The notes: generated by a model from the letters alone, not told the origin. A stretch of DNA of 26,821 nucleotides from Eubacterium sp. (GCA_023663915.1 JAMPGN010000030.1:1-26821); one strand, 5' to 3'. Shown: positions 1 to 6,985, counted from the stretch's first letter. Made by a program: numbers and translations.

Positions 1-7
1 GGTTGCG

Positions 8-31
8 TCCGGTGTCACAACTTACACCGGA
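8..31. repeat. Perfect 8-bp inverted repeat
   Basis: TCCGGTGT at 8-15 and ACACCGGA at 24-31 are exact reverse complements around an 8-nt loop. No T-tract follows on either strand, so an intrinsic terminator is not supported. It could be an operator or the edge of an element cut by the window boundary. I recognise no gene in bases 1-176; the reading frame over 3-197 has no ribosome site and no recognisable domain. Confidence 0.45.
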
Positions 32-176
32 ATGCTTAGAAAATCTATTCGACGAAACCCGACACAAGAGAACTTTTTGTGCAATCTGCCTTCACTACGT
101 ATACGAAAGAACTTCTGACATCCGAATCTCAATAAGGAATTTCTATTGCACAAAACAAGCGCATCTCACTTTTATG

Positions 177-217
177 TTGACAAAGCGACACCAATGACGC
201 ATAATAGAAAGCGACAC
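177..217 (+). promoter_or_regulatory. Sigma-A promoter with flanking direct repeats, probable TetR operator
   Basis: TTGACA (177-182), a 17-bp spacer and CATAAT (200-205) form a near-consensus promoter just upstream of the TetR-family gene. The 10-mer AAAGCGACAC occurs at 182-191, right after the -35, and again at 208-217, just past the -10. The copies start 26 bp apart and bracket the -10 element. That placement suits an operator, and TetR-family genes are commonly autoregulated. The promoter is read directly; the operator role is inferred. Confidence 0.7.
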
Positions 218-246
218 GGATGTTGCAAAATGAAAGAGGTGATACC

Positions 247-846
247 ATGAGCTTAAAGGGAGAGAAGACAAAACAGGACATTCGGGAAAAGGCATACCAA
301 CTGTTTGCGGAAAAAGGATTTAAGGAAGTTACAATGAAAGATATTTGTGAACAGACCGGGCTTAGCCGTGGCGGATTGTATCGCCATTATGAAAGTACCG
401 AACAGATTTTTTTGGAAATTGTGAATGCTTTTTCGGATAAACAGAGAGAAGAAGTATCCGCTAAAATGAAACAGTGCATTCCGGCTGTTACGATATTGGA
501 GGAACTACTTTCGGGATATGCAAGGGAAATGATTGACTACCAAAATTCTTTCAGCCTTGCCCTCTGTGAATTTTATAGTAATCCGGAAATCTCGAAAGAA
601 GATAATTCGATAAAAAGGCAGTATGAAATTTCAAAATCTACATGGGTAGAACTGATCAACTATGGAATAGGCACAGGAGAATTTAACCCTGTAATCCCGG
701 AAGCGGTTTTTCATGTAATCCTATTTGCATATCAAGGAGTGCGAATGTACAGTAGATTGATGAAAATGGACCATAATATTCCCAGTCAGATAATATATGA
801 AATAAAAAGGCTTCTATTGCCGGAGGAGGTTCCACATGAAAAATGA
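247..846 (+). CDS. TetR/AcrR-family transcriptional regulator
   Basis: The 199-aa product has the usual TetR layout. An N-terminal helix-turn-helix covers about residues 10-55 (AYQLFAEKGFKEVTMKDI, then TGLSRGGLYRHYES), followed by an all-helical C-terminal ligand and dimer domain with no specific family signature. The start at 247 is chosen because AAAGAGGTGAT lies just upstream; an in-frame ATG at 220 has no ribosome site. The stop codon overlaps the start of the following acetyltransferase remnant by 11 bp, so the two are translationally coupled. The regulator probably represses its own operon through the AAAGCGACAC repeats. Its ligand cannot be told from sequence; the paired acetyltransferase hints at drug or metabolite sensing, which is only inference. 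Confidence 0.9.
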   Translation: MSLKGEKTKQDIREKAYQLFAEKGFKEVTMKDICEQTGLSRGGLYRHYESTEQIFLEIVNAFSDKQREEVSAKMKQCIPAVTILEELLSGYAREMIDYQNSFSLALCEFYSNPEISKEDNSIKRQYEISKSTWVELINYGIGTGEFNPVIPEAVFHVILFAYQGVRMYSRLMKMDHNIPSQIIYEIKRLLLPEEVPHEK

Positions 847-1216
847 TATTTGTCTGGTAAGACCTACTTTAGAACTAAAGGAGAAAGCGCTTGCATATCG
901 CGAGGAGCATTTTCAACATGGAGAAAAGATTATCTATGGAAGTGAACTTTTTGACAAGACAGAAAGCTATGAGGATTGGCTGTCTTCCGTAACGCTGAAC
1001 ACCGATCCTGAAACGGTAAATGAAAACTGGGTAGTCACGGATACTTTTTTTGCAATAAGAAAAAGTGACAAGAAGGTAATCGGAATGATTGATTTAAGAC
1101 ATACACTGAATGAATTTTTGAAAGATCTCGGAAATTGCGGGTATAGTGTACGTCCTTCTGAAAGAAGCTTTTCTTTTGAAAATGGGATGGCAGATATTTA
1201 TGGAATCGTTTTATGA
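836..1216 (+). pseudogene. GNAT acetyltransferase with internal in-frame deletion
   Basis: The 126-aa product begins like a GNAT N-acetyltransferase (LVRPTLELKEKALAYREEHF, then WVVTDTFFAIR and KVIGMIDLRHTLNEFLKD). It reaches GYSVRPSER, the strand just before the acetyl-CoA binding loop. From memory of the family, RRKGYATEML and roughly 45 further residues should follow before a C-terminal tail resembling YERSFxFEN-ADIYxIxL. Here SVRPSER runs straight into SFSFENGMADIYGIVL, so the gene appears to keep both ends and lack the acetyl-CoA core. The shared ER dipeptide at the junction suggests deletion between short repeats. Family length is about 170 aa. The product is unlikely to be catalytic. 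It follows the TetR gene with an 11-bp overlap. Confidence 0.7.
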
Positions 1217-1234
1217 GTTTTGACTTGCATAATA

Positions 1235-1250
1235 ATTCCAAAATTGGAAT
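1235..1250. repeat. Short inverted repeat upstream of ATPase gene
   Basis: ATTCCAA (1235-1241) and TTGGAAT (1244-1250) form a 7-bp dyad around a 2-bp centre, just ahead of the promoter for the downstream ATPase gene. It is a possible operator, with no other support. Confidence 0.35.
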
Positions 1251-1256
1251 AAATAT

Positions 1257-1284
1257 TGAAATAGTGTAAATAATATGCCATAAT
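1257..1284 (+). promoter_or_regulatory. Predicted sigma-A promoter of DUF4143 ATPase gene
   Basis: TTGAAA (1257-1262), a 16-bp spacer and CATAAT (1279-1284) lie about 25 bp before the GTG start at 1310. The leader would be very short, with only the GGAGG ribosome site in it. Confidence 0.5.
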
Positions 1285-1309
1285 GGGAATATAAATGGAG
1301 GTATCAGGA

Positions 1310-2533
1310 GTGGTTTGGAGACAGGAATATTTAGAACAATTAGCGGAATGGAAAGATGAAAGTGTGATCAAAGTCGTTACCGGAATCAGACGATGCGGTA
1401 AATCGACGCTTTTCAATCAGTATCAGGAATATTTAAGAAAAACAGGTGTTACTAACGAACAGATTGTCTCTATTAATTTTGAGGATCTGGATTTCGAGGA
1501 TCTGCTGGATTATAAGGAGCTTTATCGGTATGTCAAGGAAAGGTTATGTGAAGGTAGAATGACTTATATTTTTCTTGACGAGATCCAGAAAGTAGATTCT
1601 TTTCAGAAAGTTGTTGATAGTATATATATTAAGGAAAATGTTGATCTTTACATTACCGGCTCGAATGCCTGTATATTGTCCAGTGATCTGGCAACATTGC
1701 TAAGCGGAAGATATGTGGAAATATCACTGCTTCCATTGTCCTACCGCGAGTACTGCGAAGCGGCAGGGCGGGAATCCTGTGAAGAGCTTTTTGCCGAGTT
1801 CATGAAATATGGCGGATTGCCATATATCGCGACGATGAGCAGGACAGAAGAAAAAGCGGAAATGTATTTGGAAGGTATTTATAATACGGTGATCATAAAT
1901 GATATAGAAGAGCGTCAGCGCCGCAAAGACCATGATCCGGATAAACGAAAGGTGACAGATATCACGCTTCTTAAATCTATTTCAAAATATCTGGCAAGTG
2001 TCATAGGAAGTCCGGTATCTGTGAAAAGCATTACAGACTATCTCATATCAAGCGGACGCAAGGTATCACCGAATACAGTGAATGATTATCTCGATGCTTT
2101 GACGGACTCGTTTGTGTTCTATGCTGCCGACCGATTTGATATCATTGGAAAACAGTTATTGAAAGTGAATCGAAAATATTACATGGTTGATCTTGGAATC
2201 AGAAACCATATCCTGCCAAGAAAAGATTACGATTTAGGATTTTCTGTGGAGAATATCGTTTATTTTGAACTGCAAAGGCGCGGTTATCGGGTATATATCG
2301 GAAAATACGGAAATACGGAAGTCGATTTTGTTGCGCAAAAGCAAGGGTCACTGGAATATTTTCAAGTGACGGCAGACATGTCTGCACAGGAGACGTTTGA
2401 GCGTGAAATGCGCCCGCTTCGCAGTATCAAGGATAATTATGCCAAGACGGTGCTGACGCTTGACAGGCTGACGGCGGGCAATTATGACGGCATCGTTGTG
2501 AAGAATGTGATGGCGTGGCTGGAAGCACAGTAA
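1310..2533 (+). CDS. AAA family ATPase with C-terminal DUF4143 domain
   Basis: The 407-aa product is an AAA ATPase of the ATP-binding/DUF4143 family. Walker A is GIRRCGKS (about residues 25-32), Walker B is YIFLDEIQ (residues 86-93), and a sensor-like TGSNA follows. The C-terminal DUF4143 part has a winged-helix region and a PD-(D/E)xK-like fold in which EVDFVAQ is kept. The expected ExK strand reads EYFQVT, so nuclease activity is doubtful. I prefer the GTG at 1310 because GGAGG lies 8 nt before it and family members begin near WRxEYL; an ATG at 1295 overlaps that ribosome site. Biological roles of this family are poorly known; members are frequent in accessory regions of gut Firmicutes and Bacteroidetes. 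A relative is at 11812-13131. Confidence 0.88.
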   Translation: MVWRQEYLEQLAEWKDESVIKVVTGIRRCGKSTLFNQYQEYLRKTGVTNEQIVSINFEDLDFEDLLDYKELYRYVKERLCEGRMTYIFLDEIQKVDSFQKVVDSIYIKENVDLYITGSNACILSSDLATLLSGRYVEISLLPLSYREYCEAAGRESCEELFAEFMKYGGLPYIATMSRTEEKAEMYLEGIYNTVIINDIEERQRRKDHDPDKRKVTDITLLKSISKYLASVIGSPVSVKSITDYLISSGRKVSPNTVNDYLDALTDSFVFYAADRFDIIGKQLLKVNRKYYMVDLGIRNHILPRKDYDLGFSVENIVYFELQRRGYRVYIGKYGNTEVDFVAQKQGSLEYFQVTADMSAQETFEREMRPLRSIKDNYAKTVLTLDRLTAGNYDGIVVKNVMAWLEAQ

Positions 2534-2562
2534 AGTGCCTGTCCGGATCGGATGCGGGGAGA

Positions 2563-2889
2563 CTACTTAATGTTCACCGACCATTTTGCCAGCTCGGATA
2601 AGATTGGAAGCAAATCCCGCGTCAGATCGGTTGTTTCGTACTCTACCCGGATAGGAACTTCCATATATTCCGTGCGTTTGATAAAGCCGTTGTCTTCTAG
2701 TTCCTTTAGGGATTTCGCAAGCATAGTGTTGGAAATTCCATTTATTTTTCGTTTCAGGTCATTGTAACGTGTCGCTCCGCTGGCGCTTAGGGAACATAGA
2801 ATCGAAAGTTTCCATTTTCCACCGAGGGTTTCCGATACCCTTTGAAGCGGGCATGCTTCTGTACAGGGGCAGGCGTGGCTGACTGTCAT
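2563..2889 (-). CDS. HxlR-family transcriptional regulator
   Basis: The 108-aa product is a winged-helix HxlR protein. It has the N-terminal cysteine pair (ACPCTEACPLQ), then LGGKWKLSILCSL, the recognition segment RYNDLKRKINGISNTMLAKSL, and the wing IKRTEY..PIRVEYETTD. I place the start at 2889 because AAGGAG lies 8 nt upstream of that ATG; an earlier in-frame ATG at 2910 lacks a ribosome site. The gene is divergent from the flavodoxin-remnant/membrane/radical SAM operon, a normal arrangement for HxlR regulators of redox or electrophile stress. The cysteines near the N-terminus could be a thiol switch, by analogy with YodB and HypR. The target operon assignment is inferred from divergence and from the direct repeats in the shared intergenic region. 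Confidence 0.92.
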   Translation of the reverse strand: MTVSHACPCTEACPLQRVSETLGGKWKLSILCSLSASGATRYNDLKRKINGISNTMLAKSLKELEDNGFIKRTEYMEVPIRVEYETTDLTRDLLPILSELAKWSVNIK

Positions 2890-2957
2890 GTGTTTTCTCC
2901 TTTTACTCATTTTTGTAACAGTTCAGCCTTCTGCTGAACCGTTATCATTTTTTTCTT

Positions 2958-3010
2958 ACTTACTCATAAATAACTTACTAATTGACACCTGATTGATGCA
3001 TCCCTATAAT
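2958..3010 (+). promoter_or_regulatory. Consensus sigma-A promoter with upstream ACTTACT repeats (HxlR operator candidate)
   Basis: TTGACA (2982-2987), exactly 17 bp, then TATAAT (3005-3010) is a perfect consensus promoter for the rightward operon. Just upstream, ACTTACT occurs at 2958-2964 and again at 2973-2979, 15 bp apart, ending next to the -35. A promoter this strong usually needs a repressor, and the divergent HxlR gene is the obvious candidate. The promoter is direct sequence reading; HxlR binding is inferred. Confidence 0.75.
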
Positions 3011-3067
3011 TATATATGGTACGGAAATAAGAGTAAAGCATTTTTTGAGAGTATGCGAGGTGATTTC

Positions 3068-3163
3068 ATGAATATTGCAGTGAGATATTACACAAGGTCA
3101 GGAAATACCAAGAAACTTGCCGAGGCGATTGCCAAGAAGATTGTAAGAAAGAAGGGGTTATGA
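3068..3163 (+). pseudogene. Flavodoxin remnant with internal deletion (31 aa)
   Basis: This short frame reads MNIAVRYYTRSGNTKKLAEA and then IAKKIVRKKGL before a TGA. The first half is a flavodoxin N-terminus with the FMN phosphate loop (YTRSGNTKK). The end resembles a flavodoxin C-terminal helix (AFAKKIV). A functional flavodoxin needs about 140-160 residues, so roughly 120 internal codons appear to be missing. It has a ribosome site (GCGAGGTGA) and sits directly behind the strong promoter. Its stop overlaps the next start as ATGA (3160-3163), so it may now act as a leader peptide coupling translation to the membrane protein. The flavodoxin origin of the N-terminus is clear; the C-terminal half is less certain. 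Confidence 0.65.
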
Positions 3164-3843
3164 TTATGCAGGCAATCATGGAAACATTGTTTGATATTGT
3201 ATATTTGACTCTGGTTATCACAGTCGGGATCAGAATGATGCTCCAAGGACGGGGAGAGAAACAGTACTTCCTGTTTGGCATGATGGCGGTCATTCTTGGC
3301 ACGGGCGATGCTTTTCACCTTCTTCCACGTGCCTATGCGTTGTGTACAACAGGTCTGGAAAATTATACGGCGGCGCTTGGCATAGGCAAACTTGTCACGT
3401 CCATCACTATGACCGTATTTTATGTGTTGCTCTATTATGTATGGCGGACACGGTACCATGTGCAGGGTGGAAATGTCCTAACGGCATGCATTTGTCTGTT
3501 AGCTGCCGCAAGAATTGTCCTGTGCCTTTTTCCGCAAAATAAGTGGACATCTGCAGATGCGCCGCTTGCATGGGGAATTTATCGGAATATTCCGTTTGTG
3601 GTGCTCGGACTGCTTATCATTATTCTTTTTTATAAAAAAGCTGCCGAGACAAACGATAAAGGCTTCCGGTTCATGTGGCTGGCGATCGTGTTAAGTTTTG
3701 GTTTCTATATTCCGGTAGTTCTTTTTGCGGATGCCTATCCTATGATCGGCATGCTCATGATCCCTAAGACATGCGCCTATGTGTGGATGGTGCTTATGGG
3801 ATATTATGATAGGAAAAGAAAACTTCGTAGCGTGGAAAGGTAA
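3160..3843 (+). CDS. Multi-pass membrane protein, about seven helices, unknown function
   Basis: The 227-aa product shows hydrophobic segments near residues 8-27, 36-55, 73-95, 104-124, 140-160, 170-190 and 195-215, ending in a basic tail (YDRKRKLRSVER), consistent with a seven-helix inner-membrane protein with a cytoplasmic C-terminus. I do not recognise a named family. Conserved-looking features are DAFHLLPR after helix 2, and polar or aromatic residues in helices 5-7. The start at 3160 overlaps the flavodoxin remnant stop (ATGA); an ATG at 3166 is an alternative. The gene is followed after 12 bp by the radical SAM gene, so the two are probably cotranscribed and perhaps functionally linked, for example as enzyme and membrane partner. 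Confidence 0.8.
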   Translation: MIMQAIMETLFDIVYLTLVITVGIRMMLQGRGEKQYFLFGMMAVILGTGDAFHLLPRAYALCTTGLENYTAALGIGKLVTSITMTVFYVLLYYVWRTRYHVQGGNVLTACICLLAAARIVLCLFPQNKWTSADAPLAWGIYRNIPFVVLGLLIIILFYKKAAETNDKGFRFMWLAIVLSFGFYIPVVLFADAYPMIGMLMIPKTCAYVWMVLMGYYDRKRKLRSVER

Positions 3844-3855
3844 GGGAGAAGTTTT

Positions 3856-4947
3856 ATGGATGAGAATTTTGATATTCAGGCATATATGACACGGGGAGTA
3901 GAGCGGATTGTAGCCGATTCCTTGAAAGCAACTTTCAAAGACCCGCGGGAAAGCGCATTTATGGTCAAATTTGCCGCAGCCAGCCGGAAAGCCTCCAAGA
4001 TACGGGCCAAAGAAGAGGAAAACGGCTTACATATTCCGCCATTTCTGATTGCAAGCATTACCAGCAGTTGTAATTTGCACTGTGCAGGGTGCTATTCCAG
4101 ATGCAACCATGCTACGCAGGATTCGGAACCGGTGAGCCAGCTTACCAGTGAAGAATGGCTTTCTATTTTCAAGGAAGCGGATGAACTTGGCATAAGCTAT
4201 ATCCTGCTTGCAGGCGGAGAACCGCTGCTTCGGCGGGATATCATCGAGGCGGCGGGCAGAATGCAGAATATTATTTTTCCGGTCTTCACAAACGGGACGT
4301 ATATGGATGAAAAGTATTTCCGACTTTTTGATCAGTGTCGTAATCTGATTCCGGTCATGAGCATAGAGGGTGGAAAAGAAGAGACGGATATGCGCAGGGG
4401 AGAGGGTATCTATGAGAAATTGATCTCCAATATGGACCATCTCCACGAGAAAAGTCTGCTGTTCGGGGTATCCGTCACGGTGACGACGGAAAATGTAGGG
4501 GAAGTCGTTTCGGATGATTTTCTGGGTCGTCTTGCGGACAGAGGATGTAAACTTGTGATTTATGTCGAGTTCGTACCGGTTACGGAGGAAAGCCGTGAAC
4601 TGGCGCCCGGCGAGGAAGAACGGGAATTTCTCAAGAATGGTATCAAACGGCTGCGCGGGAAGTATCCGGAGATGGTTTTCGTCTCTTTTCCGGGTGATGA
4701 AAAAAGTTCCGGCGGTTGCATTGCGGCGGGAAGAGGATTTTTCCATATCAATTCGCATGGCGGAGCAGAACCGTGCCCGTTTTCACCCTATTCGGACATG
4801 AATGTGAGGGATACTTCCTTAAAGGCAGCAGCAAACTCCAAGCTGTTTCAGGCTTTGCGGGAAGGGGATCTGCTTGCGGACGACCATGCCGGCGGATGCG
4901 TCTTATATGAGAAAAGGGCGCAGGTGGAGAAACTTGTTGCGAATTAG
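3856..4947 (+). CDS. Radical SAM protein
   Basis: The 363-aa enzyme carries the radical SAM cluster motif CNLHCAGC, with Cys72, Cys76 and Cys79 (CX3CX2C) ligating a 4Fe-4S cluster that cleaves S-adenosylmethionine. LAGGEPLLRRDI follows as the SAM-binding GGEP motif. The C-terminal part has extra cysteines in GGCIAAGR, AEPCPFSP and GGCVLYEK, a layout like a shortened SPASM/twitch region that could hold an auxiliary cluster. Such proteins modify peptides, cofactors or enzymes; the substrate cannot be named here. There is no obvious small precursor peptide nearby, though the 31-aa remnant upstream should be considered. The ribosome site is GGGAGAAG. It is the last gene of the HxlR-divergent operon. 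Confidence 0.9.
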   Translation: MDENFDIQAYMTRGVERIVADSLKATFKDPRESAFMVKFAAASRKASKIRAKEEENGLHIPPFLIASITSSCNLHCAGCYSRCNHATQDSEPVSQLTSEEWLSIFKEADELGISYILLAGGEPLLRRDIIEAAGRMQNIIFPVFTNGTYMDEKYFRLFDQCRNLIPVMSIEGGKEETDMRRGEGIYEKLISNMDHLHEKSLLFGVSVTVTTENVGEVVSDDFLGRLADRGCKLVIYVEFVPVTEESRELAPGEEEREFLKNGIKRLRGKYPEMVFVSFPGDEKSSGGCIAAGRGFFHINSHGGAEPCPFSPYSDMNVRDTSLKAAANSKLFQALREGDLLADDHAGGCVLYEKRAQVEKLVAN

Positions 4948-4950
4948 CGG

Positions 4951-4979
4951 TTTACAAACAATATTGTTTTTATTATGAT
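4951..4979 (+). promoter_or_regulatory. Sigma-A promoter of HipA-like kinase gene
   Basis: TTTACA (4951-4956), a 17-bp spacer and TATGAT (4974-4979) precede the kinase gene by about 40 bp. A GGAGAG ribosome site follows at about 5007. Confidence 0.6.
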
Positions 4980-5017
4980 AGATTCATGAAAGAATGTAAG
5001 TAAAGCGGAGAGTTGTT

Positions 5018-5914
5018 ATGTATAATTTTACGGTAATGCATCAAAATGAAGCAGTGGCAAGAGTGCAGATTTCTGATGACCGTAAAGATGTTAAAATAAA
5101 TAAGATCATTCCGGATTCCATTTTTCAGCCGTTTGGCGGGGGTGATTTGTCTCCAGAAGCCATGGTCATGGTCTCTGGGAGTAGTATAGGAACCCAAAAG
5201 AAATATTATGACAGAGGATATTGGTATAAGCAGAACAGAACCGGATATGAAGGCAGGGCAGAGTACCTGGCTTCTAAAGTGCTTTCCTGCTCGGATATCG
5301 ACGAGTATGTGGAGTATGAGTGTTGTAAAATTAACGGAGCAGATGGATGTCGTTCTTTCAATTTTCTGAAAGATGATGAATCTTACATCAGTTTGCAGAG
5401 GTTATATGATATTTATCATGGCGGTCAACTGTCAGAAAGAGTCAGATTGTATGATAATGTTTCAGAGAGAATTGAATTTGTCACAGAATTTGTGGTAAAT
5501 ACAATAGGAATTGATTTAAGGCCGTATTTAAGCAAGTTACTCACATTTGATATGCTGATTCTGAATGTGGATCGACATTTTAATAATCTTGGAATTGTGG
5601 TAAATGGAAAGAAACAAATTTATCGACCGGCACCCGTTTTTGATAATGGAAATTCACTGTTGAGCGATATGAATCGATATGATTATAACGATTCGCTGGA
5701 AGAGAATATAAGTAAAGTGATTGGTCAGCCTTTTTGTGCAAATCTCGAATATCAGGCAATGGAAATAGGACCTAGCCTGAAAATAAATTATCAAAAATTA
5801 TTTAAAGAATTATCGCGTGAGCCGGATTCTAGAGCGCTTGAAGTACTGCATTTTCAGTTGAAAAAATATGAAAATATTCTTAGAGATGATACTTTAATGA
5901 AAGGTTTTCATTGA
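5018..5914 (+). CDS. HipA/CtkA-like protein kinase, no adjacent antitoxin
   Basis: The 298-aa protein has the C-terminal kinase features of the HipA superfamily. A probable ATP lysine (Lys71 in GYWYKQN) is followed by GYEGRAEYLASKVL. The catalytic loop is NVDRHFNN, with Asp185 and Asn190. The metal-binding segment is PVFDNGNSLL, with Asp209. It lacks the long N-terminal subdomain of E. coli HipA and is close in size to the Helicobacter CtkA and HipT-type kinases. There is no HipB-like helix-turn-helix gene beside it, so it need not be a toxin-antitoxin toxin. It has its own promoter. A second, larger relative lies at 9171-10346 on the other strand. The family assignment rests on motifs; the phosphorylated target is unknown. 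Confidence 0.8.
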   Translation: MYNFTVMHQNEAVARVQISDDRKDVKINKIIPDSIFQPFGGGDLSPEAMVMVSGSSIGTQKKYYDRGYWYKQNRTGYEGRAEYLASKVLSCSDIDEYVEYECCKINGADGCRSFNFLKDDESYISLQRLYDIYHGGQLSERVRLYDNVSERIEFVTEFVVNTIGIDLRPYLSKLLTFDMLILNVDRHFNNLGIVVNGKKQIYRPAPVFDNGNSLLSDMNRYDYNDSLEENISKVIGQPFCANLEYQAMEIGPSLKINYQKLFKELSREPDSRALEVLHFQLKKYENILRDDTLMKGFH

Positions 5915-5940
5915 TTTGCTTTCATCGAGAGAAAAACCGT

Positions 5941-5969
5941 TTGACACCAACCCTCCTAAATGATAAACT
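5941..5969 (+). promoter_or_regulatory. Promoter of the Mn riboswitch-mntP transcript
   Basis: TTGACA (5941-5946) and TAAACT (5964-5969) at 17-bp spacing lie about 20 bp before the riboswitch aptamer. Confidence 0.6.
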
Positions 5970-5987
5970 AATATCAATTAAATTCCC

Positions 5988-6148
5988 ATGAGGGAGTAGC
6001 AAGCGTATATCGTAGCAAGTCAACATACTGACCTCACGGTCTGGCTTGTTTTAAATTGCGAGACTCATGTATAGCCAAACTATACATGGAGTCTGTACAT
6101 TTTACAATATATCCCAAGTATAGTTTGAACGACTGTACTTGGGTTTTT
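5988..6148 (+). promoter_or_regulatory. yybP-ykoY manganese riboswitch
   Basis: The aptamer spans about 5988-6068. Both conserved internal-loop strands are present: GGGAGTAGC (5992-6000) on the 5' side and TTGCGAGACTC on the 3' side (about 6056-6066). ATGAG (5988-5992) and CTCAT (6064-6068) can close P1. Between them are GTCAACATACTGACC and the GGTCTGGCTTG arm. After the aptamer come a CATGTATAG/CTATACATG hairpin and then an intrinsic terminator, so control is probably by transcription attenuation, with Mn2+ favouring read-through. This class senses Mn2+ and commonly precedes mntP and P-type exporters, which matches the next gene. Confidence 0.9.
6113..6148 (+). terminator. Riboswitch expression-platform terminator
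   Basis: CCCAAGTA (6113-6120) pairs with TACTTGGG (6136-6143) and is followed by a T-tract, just before the mntP ribosome site TAGGAGGA. It would be the OFF structure of the Mn2+ riboswitch. Confidence 0.85.
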
Positions 6149-6169
6149 ATGTTATAGGAGGAACGAAAG

Positions 6170-6757
6170 ATGGAATGGAATGCATTATTTTTCTTTAACA
6201 GCGTATTACTTGGCGTCGGGTTGGCGATGGATGCTTTTTCGGTGTCACTTGCTAACGGATTAAATGAACCGGACATGAAAAAACAAAAGATGTGTGGAAT
6301 CGCGGGTGTGTTCGCCTTTTTTCAGGCGCTAATGCCATTGACTGGATGGATATGCGTGCATACCATCATTCAGTATTTCAAGGCGTTTGAAAAGTTTATC
6401 CCCTGGATTGCACTGGTGTTATTGCTCTATATCGGCGGCAAGATGCTGATGGAAGGCATCCGAAATAAAAATGAGGAGAGTAGAAAGCCCGGAGTCGGCA
6501 TGGTGGAACTATTGATACAGGGAGTGGCAACGTCGATCGATGCGCTGTCAGTTGGGTTTACGATTGCCGGATATGGGCTGGCGATGGCAGTCGTATGCGC
6601 CCTTATCATTGCGTCCGTGACTTTTGTGATCTGTATGGCGGGATTGTTGATCGGCAAAAAATTCGGAACAAAGTTTTCAGGCAGGGCAGCTATACTGGGC
6701 GGTTCAATTCTGATTGTGATCGGGCTGGAAATATTTTTTGCGGGAGTATTTTCGTAA
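6170..6757 (+). CDS. mntP: Manganese efflux pump MntP
   Basis: The 195-aa protein is a six-helix membrane exporter of the MntP (DUF204) family that expels Mn2+ and so limits manganese toxicity. The two homologous halves show the paired metal-site motifs AMDAFSVSLANG (Asp21, helix 1) and SIDALSVGF (about residue 123, helix 4). A cytoplasmic loop (RNKNEESRKPG) joins the halves. Length is normal for the family (about 185-195). It lies 21 bp after the riboswitch terminator with an AGGAGG-type ribosome site, so it is the regulated gene of that switch. No intrinsic terminator was seen directly after the stop. Confidence 0.95.
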   Translation: MEWNALFFFNSVLLGVGLAMDAFSVSLANGLNEPDMKKQKMCGIAGVFAFFQALMPLTGWICVHTIIQYFKAFEKFIPWIALVLLLYIGGKMLMEGIRNKNEESRKPGVGMVELLIQGVATSIDALSVGFTIAGYGLAMAVVCALIIASVTFVICMAGLLIGKKFGTKFSGRAAILGGSILIVIGLEIFFAGVFS

Positions 6758-6831
6758 GCTATTTACGCTGGCAATTCCGATTGCTTTCAATATCTGCTGG
6801 TTGTTGATTCTTTTGCATGTCGAATTTTCTC

Positions 6832-6860
6832 TTGACATAAATCTATATATAGCGTAATAT
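6832..6860 (+). promoter_or_regulatory. Promoter of predicted small RNA
   Basis: TTGACA (6832-6837), a 17-bp spacer and TAATAT (6855-6860) form a good sigma-A promoter. No reading frame follows; a structured segment with a T-tract does. Confidence 0.65.
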
Positions 6861-6866
6861 AATAAC

Positions 6867-6930
6867 AAAAGGAGCGGTTTTTTACCGTACAGTCTCTTGA
6901 GACTCAAGCGGCGTACTCGCTTCTTTTTTT
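6867..6930 (+). ncRNA. Predicted small structured RNA, about 65 nt, unknown class
   Basis: The segment starts about 7 bp after a TTGACA-N17-TAATAT promoter. It contains a CGGT/ACCG hairpin, a second hairpin AGTCT-CTTG-AGACT, and AAGCG/CGCTT followed by seven Ts. GGAGCG at its 5' end can also pair with CGCTTC at its 3' end, which would enclose the inner hairpins. It has no plausible start codon with a ribosome site. It could be an independent small RNA or a leader whose gene has been lost, since the next gene is on the opposite strand. I cannot assign an Rfam family by eye. The promoter and terminator are seen; function is unknown. Confidence 0.55.
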
Positions 6931-6958
6931 ATGTCTATAATATCATATAAATATAATC

Positions 6959-6985
6959 CCCTAGTTGTTTTTCTGACAACTAGGG
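6959..6985 (-). terminator. Hairpin 3' of the 7000-7269 gene
   Basis: CCCTAGTTGT (6959-6968) and ACAACTAGGG (6976-6985) form a perfect 10-bp stem with a 7-nt loop. It lies just beyond the stop of the leftward 89-aa gene and is followed in that direction by a loosely T-rich stretch, so it is probably that operon's terminator. It might also stop rightward transcription. Confidence 0.55.

Noticed and set aside
3..197. 64-codon frame at the window start
   Set aside because: No ribosome site, no recognisable domain, and it overlaps the TetR promoter.
4027..4758. Leftward frame of 243 codons opposite the radical SAM gene
   Set aside because: It lies wholly opposite a gene with clear catalytic motifs and has no ribosome site or recognisable domain.
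6113..6148. Ordinary terminator of the upstream kinase gene
   Set aside because: It lies after the Mn riboswitch aptamer and right before the mntP ribosome site, so it is better explained as the switch's expression platform.
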